NCBI GenBank assembly: GCA_964544265.1
Contig: CAZJBD010000067.1
Span: 1-12,809, forward strand
DNA from: JALHVH01 sp964544265
GTDB taxonomy: Bacteria; Acidobacteriota; Aminicenantia; Aminicenantales; Saccharicenantaceae
Reading direction: 5' to 3'
DNA: 12,809 nt
The stretch's first letter is position 1. Every line of letters begins with the position of its first letter. Position numbers and translations under genes: made by a program. Below are positions 6,816 through 12,809 of the stretch, one piece after another. Under the pieces are notes generated by a model, which did not search any database, had not been told where the DNA came from, and saw nothing but the letters and a program-made list of their open reading frames with translations.

Positions 6816-7624
6816 TAAAAGGAGGATTTTCCCGCCGCCTTCAGGACGGCCTCTTTGAGTTTCGGGTTCAAGGAAACGCCGTTGGTCTCGGCTTGGTTTA
6901 CGAACTTAATGGCCTCATCATAGTTTTTCGCCATGAAGCATAGATTAACGAGGTTATTATAGGCCCCGGGATGCTTGGGGTCCATCTTGATCGCCTCGAG
7001 ATAACGGCTATAGGCATCCTGGAATTTCTGGAGCTTGAATAGGATATTCCCATGAATATAGTAATAATCGCCCGGTATGGCCATGGCGTCCGGAATAGGC
7101 TCGTTCAGTTGCGATTTCACCGACGAAAGCTGGGCTTGGGTTTGGTTCACGAGGGCTTGAAGTCTCTGCTTCTCCTCGCTCGTTATGGCACCGGCCAGCT
7201 TGTCCCGGTAAGCCGTAAGCTCACTCTGCAGCCTCGACTGGTCGTCACGCAACTGTTCAAGGCGCAACTCATGGGTATAGGTATAGAATTGCCCGATGAA
7301 TTGATAATTGGACTCGGCCTTTTCGATGTCGGCCAGGGCCCGATCGAATTCGCTTTTCCGTAAATCAATCTGGGCGAGGAAAAAATAGGCGTCGGCATGT
7401 TCGGGCATGATCTCAATGCAGGCTTTGAGTTCCTTATCGGCTTTATCAAATTTTCCTTTGTTAAAAAGTTCTTTGCCAGTCTGAAATCTGACGTCGGAAC
7501 GCTTAAATTTTTCGACAAGTTCCTTTTCTTTCATCCCAAAGCCTCTCTGCCCGAAGCTCAAGTCCGCCATCACGGCAACGACTGATAAAAACAGGAGAAC
7601 AACAAATCTCGCTTTGGCTTTCAT
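6812..7624 (-). CDS. Exported TPR protein with an internal coiled coil
   Basis: 270 residues. A signal peptide (1 to about 25) is followed by a TPR pair (about 45-103), then a Gln/Leu/Glu-rich helical stretch (about 118-174; heptad-like, including RLEQLRDDQSRLQSEL) that looks like a coiled coil, then a second TPR pair (about 186-245) and a Lys-rich end. No catalytic motif is seen. A periplasmic adaptor or assembly role is inferred. The start is supported by AAGGGGAG about 8 nt upstream of ATG, the clearest ribosome binding site in the minus-strand block. It is the first gene of that block and is followed after 31 bp by the GWxTD/TPR gene. I cannot name an orthologue. The protein resembles periplasmic TPR adaptors in general build only. 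Confidence 0.87.
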   Translation of the reverse strand: MKAKARFVVLLFLSVVAVMADLSFGQRGFGMKEKELVEKFKRSDVRFQTGKELFNKGKFDKADKELKACIEIMPEHADAYFFLAQIDLRKSEFDRALADIEKAESNYQFIGQFYTYTHELRLEQLRDDQSRLQSELTAYRDKLAGAITSEEKQRLQALVNQTQAQLSSVKSQLNEPIPDAMAIPGDYYYIHGNILFKLQKFQDAYSRYLEAIKMDPKHPGAYNNLVNLCFMAKNYDEAIKFVNQAETNGVSLNPKLKEAVLKAAGKSSFY

Positions 7625-7669
7625 ATTTCACTCTCCCCTTATTTGAACTCCATTGATCTTAAAAAGGAT

Positions 7670-7698
7670 ATTTTCACATCCCCTTAACCGGATGTCAA
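7670..7698 (-). promoter_or_regulatory. Candidate promoter of the TPR/GWxTD gene block
   Basis: On the minus strand a perfect -35 box TTGACA (7698-7693) lies 17 bp before GAAAAT (7675-7670), a 4-of-6 match to the -10 consensus. Transcription would start near 7663, leaving a leader of about 40 nt that contains the Shine-Dalgarno sequence of the gene starting at 7624. The -35 box overlaps an inverted pair of CATCCGG motifs. The weak -10 box keeps confidence moderate. Confidence 0.45.
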
Positions 7699-7728
7699 AT
7701 CCATCCGGCCTCTGGCTTCCCCATCCGG
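7688..7728. repeat. Three CATCCGG motifs (one inverted pair, two direct copies 20 bp apart)
   Basis: CCGGATG at 7688-7694 and CATCCGG at 7702-7708 form an inverted repeat with a 7-bp centre. A further CATCCGG lies at 7722-7728, exactly 20 bp (about two helical turns) from the second. The inverted pair straddles the -35 box of the candidate promoter for the downstream block, so it could be an operator. It could also form a hairpin behind the sulfatase gene that ends at 7731, but no T-tract follows directly. The same 7-mer occurs at 9918-9924 in the divergent region and by chance in coding sequence. Confidence 0.35.
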
Positions 7729-7730
7729 AT

Positions 7731-9887
7731 TCATGTCCCGTTTTTAGCCTTTTGGATGAGCACGTCGAGAGCTTTTCTCTCTTCAGGGGGAAGAGAGTCT
7801 CCGAATTGCTTTCGGAACCTCTCCAGACAGCGAAGGGCTTTGGCTTTTTCTCCCCTTGCGAGATATGCATTTCCCAGTTCATAGAGGCTTTCCGCGAAGT
7901 CAGGGTCGATTTGGAGCGCCTTTTCCCAGAAACCGACGGCTTTGTCCAGGTCGGCTCTATGTCTGTAGGCGACGCCCAAGCCGTGGTAGGCAGAAACGAA
8001 ACGCGGATCGAGCTCGACGGCTTTTGTGAAATAAGCGATGGACTCCTCCAGAGACGCCGAATCATGGGTTTTCAAATAGGACGAAAGGGAAACCTTTCCC
8101 AGCCCGTCATAGACGTCGGCGTACTCAGGATCTATAGACTGAGCACGCCTATATGCGGTCAGGGCTTTGTCGAGGTTTCCTTTTAACAAGAAGGCGTTTC
8201 CTTGAGCGATCCAGACATCGGGGTCGATGTCCGTTTGCGGCAAGCGGGTTTCGTCAACGGCCTGAATGACCTCCTCGTATCGGCCGGCCGCCTCGAGAAA
8301 ACTGATATAGGTAAAGAAAATTTCGTAGCTTTCCGGAAGCCGCTGGAGGCCGAGCTTCAGGACCTCGATCCCCTCGCTCGACTGGCCGAGCTCCTTGTAC
8401 ATCCCGGCGAGGTAAGAATAGGCCAGATCGATATTCTTTTCCGCCGTGATAATCCCCTTGAGCATATCCAATCCCTGACCGATATTTCCGCTTTTAAAGA
8501 CGTCCATCGCTTCCAATGTCCGGTTGAAAAAAGGGAGAAGAGTCTTGACGTCATCCTCGGGACCGTAGGTTTTTTTGGGCTTTCCCGAAGGCGTGGAAAT
8601 GTACCCGAGGCTCCTCAACCGCTCCATCGCTTCTCTGTCTAAGCGACGCTTTTCCTGGGCGGTTGAAGAAGCGGACATCCGCATGACAAGTTCGCCGAGA
8701 TTCTTGCGATTGCGATCGGCTTCATTTCGGCCGAGGAGATTTCTCTGCTCGTTAAAGTCCTCTTTCAGGTCATAGAGCTCGGGGTTGGGCGAATCGATGA
8801 ACTTCTCCTGGTCATCGATGTATCCGTTGAGAGGGGCCCAGCCTCGATTGTAAAAAGGATAAAGAGACTCAAAATAGACAGGCTGTTTCGGCGGATTCTT
8901 CCCCCTTAAGGCGGGCAGGAGGGACACCCCCTGGAGGGTGGAAGGTTTTTCGATTTCCAGAGCATCGCAGATTGTCGGAAAGATATCGATATGAGCGACG
9001 TTTTGCTCGTAGCGTCCTTTCGAGAGGCCCGGGATATAGATGATGAGGGGAATCCAGAGGGTTGTGTTGTAGGCCAAATAGCCGTGCGTCTTTTCTCCAT
9101 GTTCGCCGAGCGACTCCCCGTGGTCTCCGGTCAGGACGACCACGGTCCTCTTGAGGAGGCCTTTTTCTGTGAGGTGGCCGAAGAGTCTTCCCAGCTCCTG
9201 GTCTGCGTAAGCGATCTCGCCGTCGTACAGCCGATCCTTGAATTGCGTGCGGAAGGGCTCGGGAGGGTCATAAGGATCGTGGGGGTCGAAAACATGCGCC
9301 CACAAAAACCACGGGGAGCCGTGGCTGTCGATCCAGGCAATGCTCTTGTCAACAACGGCCTTTGCGCTTCGCTCTCCAGCGGCGAGTTTGTGGCTGCCTT
9401 CCCTCTCGTAATCGTCGTCATAAGTGTCGAAACCCTGGTCGAGTCCGAAGCGGGAATCCAGGGGGTAGGCTCCGATGACCGCTCCGGTCAGATATCCGAA
9501 TTTCTTGAGATATTCGGCCAGCGTCAGAGTCCCGCCGGGGACGATGAAGTTAAAATTGTCATGGACGCCGTGGGAGAGGGGTGTTGTTCCCAGCAGGATG
9601 TTGACGTGGGAGGGCAGGGTCGTCGTCGTATGGGCAAAGGCTTTGGTGAATAACATGCTGTCCGCAGCAAAACGGTCGATTGTGGATGTCTCTAGCCCTC
9701 GGTATCCATAACAGCTCAGCCTATCTGCTCTCAGGGTGTCTATGGTGATCAGAAGGACGTTCGGCCGGCCGTTTACGGGGCGTTCTTGGGGGATAAGCGT
9801 TGGCGGGAATGAAAAAAGAAGGCACCAGAGCCACTGGGAGACTGAAAGAACGATAAAAGCGGCTGACCGTTTGTTGTTCTTTATCAT
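7731..9887 (-). CDS. Second sulfatase-fold enzyme fused to TPRs (diverged paralogue)
   Basis: 718 residues. An N-terminal hydrophobic segment (about 9-32) is a signal peptide or membrane anchor; there is no long basic tail as in the other two copies. The sulfatase-fold domain (about 42-385) shows metal Asp50 in IDTLRAD, T-L-P-S-H at 90-94 (Thr90 in the nucleophile position), His198 in WAHVFDPH, Asp255-His256 in GDHGE, and His268. The linker motif LRSLGY is at 424-429. C-terminal TPRs span about 455-712, with repeat-ending prolines at 587, 628 and 662 and a short insertion around 604-613. As in the paralogues, the Thr rules out formylglycine, so a phosphoesterase or phosphotransferase is more likely than a sulfatase. 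It is divergent from the gene at 10006 across 118 bp and lies 106 bp upstream of the minus-strand block, into which it may read through. The substrate is not predictable. Confidence 0.9.
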   Translation of the reverse strand: MIKNNKRSAAFIVLSVSQWLWCLLFSFPPTLIPQERPVNGRPNVLLITIDTLRADRLSCYGYRGLETSTIDRFAADSMLFTKAFAHTTTTLPSHVNILLGTTPLSHGVHDNFNFIVPGGTLTLAEYLKKFGYLTGAVIGAYPLDSRFGLDQGFDTYDDDYEREGSHKLAAGERSAKAVVDKSIAWIDSHGSPWFLWAHVFDPHDPYDPPEPFRTQFKDRLYDGEIAYADQELGRLFGHLTEKGLLKRTVVVLTGDHGESLGEHGEKTHGYLAYNTTLWIPLIIYIPGLSKGRYEQNVAHIDIFPTICDALEIEKPSTLQGVSLLPALRGKNPPKQPVYFESLYPFYNRGWAPLNGYIDDQEKFIDSPNPELYDLKEDFNEQRNLLGRNEADRNRKNLGELVMRMSASSTAQEKRRLDREAMERLRSLGYISTPSGKPKKTYGPEDDVKTLLPFFNRTLEAMDVFKSGNIGQGLDMLKGIITAEKNIDLAYSYLAGMYKELGQSSEGIEVLKLGLQRLPESYEIFFTYISFLEAAGRYEEVIQAVDETRLPQTDIDPDVWIAQGNAFLLKGNLDKALTAYRRAQSIDPEYADVYDGLGKVSLSSYLKTHDSASLEESIAYFTKAVELDPRFVSAYHGLGVAYRHRADLDKAVGFWEKALQIDPDFAESLYELGNAYLARGEKAKALRCLERFRKQFGDSLPPEERKALDVLIQKAKNGT

Positions 9888-9930
9888 GTCTCTTTTGATA
9901 TTATAAACCTTCTATCTCATCCGGGATAGG

Positions 9931-9948
9931 AATTTCCGATCGGCAATT
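9931..9948. promoter_or_regulatory. 18-bp near-palindrome between divergent sulfatase-fold genes (candidate operator)
   Basis: AATTTCCGATCGGCAATT is symmetric about 9939/9940 with one mismatched pair (9935/9944). It lies 43 bp upstream of the ATG at 9887 on the minus strand and 19 bp upstream of the -35 box (9968) of the plus-strand gene, where a regulator of both genes could bind. No second copy was seen before the other genes of the window. Confidence 0.35.
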
Positions 9949-9967
9949 TTAAGGTATTTATGCCCGC

Positions 9968-9996
9968 TTGACTGCTCTCCTCTGATTCAGTACATT
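9968..9996 (+). promoter_or_regulatory. Sigma-70-type promoter for the third sulfatase/TPR gene, probably leaderless
   Basis: TTGACT (9968-9973) and TACATT (9991-9996) are 17 bp apart. The -10 box ends 9 nt before the ATG at 10006, so the transcript would start within about three bases of the start codon. No Shine-Dalgarno sequence is present. The -35 hexamer and spacing are identical to those at 536-564 before the paralogous gene. Confidence 0.6.
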
Positions 9997-10005
9997 GTCC
10001 TCGCC

Positions 10006-12111
10006 ATGGCAAGCCGGAAAAAGCACAGCCCCGTCCCCAAGCCGCAAAAAAGATTCAGTATTCTCGTCGGAGCGACGATAATCGCCCTCATCGCCGGATC
10101 CTTTATTGTTTTCCGCGTCCTCCGGCCCCCGGCCGGGCTGGAAAAAGACCCTGACCTCAATATCCTGATCGTCACGCTGGATACGACCAGGCCCGACCGA
10201 CTGGGATCCTATGGCTATCCTAAGGCCGCGACCCCCAACCTGGATGCCCTGGCTGCGGGCGGCGTCCGCTTCGAGAAGGCGATCTGCCAGGCTCCGCTGA
10301 CGGGACCATCCCATTGCTCCATATTCACCGGAGCCTATCCGTTTATCCATCAGGTCCATAACGACGGAAGCCAAATCCTTCGGCCCGACATCCAGACTCT
10401 CGCCGAAGCCCTGAAGGCGGCCGGAAAGACCACGGCCGCGTTCGTCGGCTCCTTCCGCGTCGATTCACGCTTCGGATTGGGCCGGGGATTTGACGTCTAC
10501 AACGACGATTTCGCTTCCGAGCAGCCCTTCAAATCCTTAAGGGAGGAACGCCCGGCTAACGAGGTCTTCGCTCCCTTCGCCCGCTGGCTGGAAGAACACA
10601 AGACGGACCGGTTCTTCTCCTGGGTTCATTTTTTCGATCCGCACTTCCCGTATAACCCGCCTTCTCCGTATAAAGAGAGGTTTGTCTCCGACCTTTACGA
10701 CGGCGAAATCGCTTTTGTGGATGAGCAGGTGGGGAAGATCGTCGGCAAGCTCAGGGATTACGGCCTTCTCCAACGGACTCTGGTCATCATCGCCGGGGAC
10801 CACGGAGAAGCGTTCGGCGAAAAAGAAGAAACGGGACACGGAGCGTTTCTCTATGAGCCGACAATGAGGGTTCCCCTCATTCTCTACGCCGAAAATCGTC
10901 TCCCCCGCGGCCGGGTCGTCAAAAGCCGGGTGAGGCTCATCGATATCCCGTCATCCGTAATGGACTTCCTCGGCTTGCCGGGCCTTAAGGATTCTCAGGG
11001 GACCAGCCTCCTTCCCTACGTTCAGGGAAAGAGAAAGGACGACTTGGACTCCTACCTCGAAACATATTACCCCCGCGACAATTACGGCTGGTCGGAACTT
11101 GTGGGCCTCCAGCGGGCGGAATGGAAATACATCCGGGCGCCCCGTGAAGAACTCTATGACCTCAGGCGGGACCCGAAAGAAGAAAAGAACTTGGCCGGGA
11201 GCAAGCCCGATATCGTCCGCAACTTGGGCAATGGGCTGGACAAGCTCGTCGGGGAGTTTGCTTTGAAAGCCGAAAATAAGGCCCTGCCGGCTAATAAGAT
11301 AGAGTCTCTCCCCGACCCTAAAGACCAGACATACGAACTCGGGCTCATTCGGCAGGCCGAAGAATACGAGGCCGCGGAGAATCTCCCCGAAGCCGCCGCC
11401 GCCCGCCAACGAATCCTCGTCATGAGGCCCGAAGTCGCAACAAGCTACGTTAACTTGGCGGACATCCAGGAGCGGATGATGAAATTCGACGATTCGGTCC
11501 GGACCCTCGAACAAGGTCTCACCTGGAATCCGGATTCCGAGACTCTCCTTCTCCGCCTGGGCAGAGCGTTCATGTCGACTGGCCGAGTGAAAAAGGCGCT
11601 GGAGGCCTTTGACAGGGTGCTCAAGACCAATCCCCGAAGTTTCGAGGCCCTCCTCGCCTCGGGTTTTATGCTGGACGCGATCGGTCAGAAGGCGGACGCC
11701 CTGACCTATTACCGGAACGCTCTCGAACTCGAGCCGGAGAACCGCTACGGGCGGACGGGCTACGCCCAAAGCCTGGCCGCAACCGGACAGTTCGGGGAAG
11801 CGATTGAGATCTATGAAAACCTCTCCCGCGATTATCCGGACGATCCCGCGATCCTTCAAGACCTCGGAATTGCCCACGCCTATGCCGGAAGCCTGTCCCG
11901 CTCCATTGAATGCCTTGAGAAAGTCATAAGCCTCCGGCCCACACCCGTGGCCTACTTCAACCTGGCCAGGGCCATGGTCAGACAAGGGAAGATCGGGGAC
12001 GCCATCCGCTGTCTCAGGCTTTACCTGGACAACCCGGAGGGCGAGAGCGAGCAGAGCATCGCCCAAGCCAGGGCTGAGCTCCAAAAGCTGGAACGATACG
12101 CAAGCCGCTGA
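10006..12111 (+). CDS. Third sulfatase-fold enzyme fused to seven TPRs (close paralogue of the first)
   Basis: 701 residues. A basic N-terminal tail (1-16) leads to a transmembrane helix (about 18-37), a sulfatase-fold domain (about 51-392), a short linker, and seven TPRs (about 444-681). Catalytic landmarks: Asp59 in LDTTRPD, T-G-P-S-H at 99-103 (Thr99 as candidate nucleophile, His103 replacing the sulfatase Arg), His208 in WVHFFDPH, Asp265-His266 in GDHGE, His278 in GHG. All lie exactly 23 residues before their counterparts in the protein starting at 573, while TPR prolines (475, 509, 543, 577, 611, 645) are offset by 42. The two proteins therefore align without gaps except for a net 19-residue loss in the linker, which removes the LRSLGY motif kept in both other copies. 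The ATG is supported by the MA[KS] start shared with the paralogue and by the promoter spacing. A Thr-dependent phosphoesterase or phosphotransferase is the most likely activity; substrate unknown. Confidence 0.9.
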   Translation: MASRKKHSPVPKPQKRFSILVGATIIALIAGSFIVFRVLRPPAGLEKDPDLNILIVTLDTTRPDRLGSYGYPKAATPNLDALAAGGVRFEKAICQAPLTGPSHCSIFTGAYPFIHQVHNDGSQILRPDIQTLAEALKAAGKTTAAFVGSFRVDSRFGLGRGFDVYNDDFASEQPFKSLREERPANEVFAPFARWLEEHKTDRFFSWVHFFDPHFPYNPPSPYKERFVSDLYDGEIAFVDEQVGKIVGKLRDYGLLQRTLVIIAGDHGEAFGEKEETGHGAFLYEPTMRVPLILYAENRLPRGRVVKSRVRLIDIPSSVMDFLGLPGLKDSQGTSLLPYVQGKRKDDLDSYLETYYPRDNYGWSELVGLQRAEWKYIRAPREELYDLRRDPKEEKNLAGSKPDIVRNLGNGLDKLVGEFALKAENKALPANKIESLPDPKDQTYELGLIRQAEEYEAAENLPEAAAARQRILVMRPEVATSYVNLADIQERMMKFDDSVRTLEQGLTWNPDSETLLLRLGRAFMSTGRVKKALEAFDRVLKTNPRSFEALLASGFMLDAIGQKADALTYYRNALELEPENRYGRTGYAQSLAATGQFGEAIEIYENLSRDYPDDPAILQDLGIAHAYAGSLSRSIECLEKVISLRPTPVAYFNLARAMVRQGKIGDAIRCLRLYLDNPEGESEQSIAQARAELQKLERYASR

Positions 12112-12567
12112 CCGCGCGGAGCTGTTCGTTCGGACCCCCCGGACTCTAATCCTGACCCCTCATGCGAAATGACATGGCTTTCCGCGAGGCTTCAAATAAT
12201 ATCCTCCGCGCCATGGTCGAGGATGTCCGGGACGGTCGGACCAGGGCCATCAACAGCGTCTTGCACCAACGCGCCGTGGAAGCATCTCCTTTCGTGCGAG
12301 AAGGAATTCAGGCTCGGGGCGCGCCCTCCGTCGGCCGCGGCCTGTCCCGGCGAGCCAGGCCGCTTCGGCTCCGGTCTTCGCTCTCCTCTCCCTCCGGTCG
12401 AGGACCCGTGCCCGCTCAGACCTTCGACTGCCTCCTCCGGGCATCGCCCCTGCGCCATTGTCTCTATCACACGAAAAGATGCTTTCACGCGCCGTTCGAA
12501 AACTGGGATCGAGCTTGACTTTGTTATATGATGGTTCTTGAAGGGCAAAATCTGCGGGGAGGTTTAA
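12112..12567. other. Intergenic stretch with no supportable gene
   Basis: 456 bp, GC-rich in the middle. Open frames of about 118-120 codons occur on both strands in four overlapping versions with similar limits, which is what GC-rich non-coding DNA gives. Their products are Arg/Ser/Pro-rich, lack any domain I know and lack Shine-Dalgarno sequences. An 8-bp inverted repeat (12337-12344 with 12356-12363, GCGGCCTG/CAGGCCGC, 11-nt loop) is the one clear structure; it has no T-tract. I see no tRNA. The last 50 bases become AT-richer and probably hold the promoter of the next gene; TATGAT at 12527-12532 is a possible -10 box without a good -35. Confidence 0.5.
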
Positions 12568-12809
12568 ATGGACAACGGTCATGCGAGGGGACAGAAGCCA
12601 AAAGAACCACAAAGCTTTTGGGGCAAGATAGTCCTGGGGCTAATTATGATTTTTCTCCTAACGTTAACGGCCGTCATTTCTTTCGCTCCGGGGTCGCCAT
12701 TCCATACATCTGACGGGCCCTCGGCCGCCTTATCACAGGAGTCCATAATGAACTCCCAACAACCCGCCGGGTCGGCTGAAATGCAAGCGGACCGCAAGCT
12801 TGTTGAAAA
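12568..12809 (+). CDS. Membrane-anchored protein, N-terminal fragment, function unknown
   Basis: An ATG at 12568 opens a frame with no stop up to the window edge (80 complete codons). A strong Shine-Dalgarno sequence (GGGGAGG, 5 nt before the ATG) supports the start. The peptide begins with a short basic/polar segment (1-18), then one transmembrane helix (about 19-40, IVLGLIMIFLLTLTAVISF), then a Ser/Pro/Gln-rich low-complexity stretch typical of a linker to a periplasmic domain that lies beyond the window. No family can be named from this part. Unlike the three genes with leaderless-type promoters, it has a normal ribosome binding site. It is separated from the sulfatase/TPR gene by more than 450 bp and is probably a separate transcription unit. 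Confidence 0.7.
   Translation, partial: MDNGHARGQKPKEPQSFWGKIVLGLIMIFLLTLTAVISFAPGSPFHTSDGPSAALSQESIMNSQQPAGSAEMQADRKLVE

Noticed and set aside
7659..7684. Possible intrinsic terminator (minus strand) after the second enzyme: GGAT...ATCC followed by TTTTT
   Set aside because: The stem is about 4 bp plus G-U pairs, and the element overlaps the candidate promoter of the next block. Not strong enough to list.
9900..9905. TATAAT on the minus strand before the gene starting at 9887 as a full promoter
   Set aside because: No acceptable -35 box at 16-18 bp (the hexamers are TATCCC and neighbours). It is mentioned with the leaderless-promoter finding but not annotated.
10951..12084. A 377-codon open frame on the minus strand opposite the third enzyme
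   Set aside because: It lies wholly within a gene with clear domains and motifs, and its product has no recognisable domain. It is a codon-bias shadow, as are the long antisense frames at 2964-3932, 5914-6612, 8991-9653 and 1029-1535.
12515..12520. TTGACT as a -35 box for the partial gene at 12568
   Set aside because: The hexamers at 16-18 bp downstream (such as TTGAAG) do not resemble a -10 box, and the nearby TATGAT at 12527 is only 6 bp away.
12162..12531. Plus-strand open frames of 118 and 120 codons (12162 and 12169 starts)
   Set aside because: Two frames overlap almost completely, minus-strand frames of equal size overlap them, there is no ribosome binding site, and the products are Arg/Ser/Pro-rich without a known domain.

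Overview
The window reads as a piece of a Gram-negative bacterial chromosome of moderate to high G+C content. The best guess at lineage is Acidobacteriota in the broad sense, possibly the Aminicenantes-like branch. The signs are GWxTD-domain proteins next to TPR proteins, sulfatase-fold/TPR fusions in several copies, and a TonB-dependent-receptor-like outer-membrane barrel. This placement is inference from gene content; there is no rRNA or other marker gene in the window.

Layout. (1) 2-478 (+): the 3' end of an outer-membrane beta-barrel gene, closed by a strong intrinsic terminator (501-533). (2) 573-2804 (+): a membrane-anchored sulfatase-fold enzyme fused to seven TPRs. (3) 2820-7624 (-): a four-gene block read right to left: a TPR/coiled-coil protein, a GWxTD+TPR protein, a second, smaller GWxTD lipoprotein, and a carboxypeptidase-regulatory-like+TPR protein. 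The last three are tightly packed, with two 4-bp ATGA overlaps. (4) 7731-9887 (-): a second, more diverged sulfatase-fold/TPR fusion that may feed into the same block. (5) 10006-12111 (+), divergent from it: a third sulfatase-fold/TPR fusion, a close paralogue of the first. (6) 12112-12567: a GC-rich stretch with no gene I can support. (7) 12568-12809 (+): the start of a membrane-anchored protein that runs off the window.

How the genes may work together. Every complete product has a signal peptide, lipobox or N-terminal membrane anchor, so the whole set is predicted to act in the periplasm or on its membranes. The three enzymes carry T-x-P-S-H where classical sulfatases carry C/S-x-P-x-R. They therefore cannot form formylglycine at that site and are more likely Thr-nucleophile phosphohydrolases or phosphotransferases than sulfatases. 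TPR scaffolds occur in six of the seven complete genes, and the GWxTD domain (function unknown) in two. The simplest reading is a TPR-assembled envelope system that modifies or handles a surface polymer or lipid; its substrate cannot be read from the sequence.

Regulation. Three genes (starts at 573, 6780 and 10006) have a -35/17-bp/-10 promoter whose -10 box ends only 6-9 nt before the start codon, with no Shine-Dalgarno sequence. This points to leaderless or nearly leaderless mRNAs. The divergent region at 9888-10005 holds an 18-bp near-palindrome, and the region at 7625-7730 holds three copies of CATCCGG.
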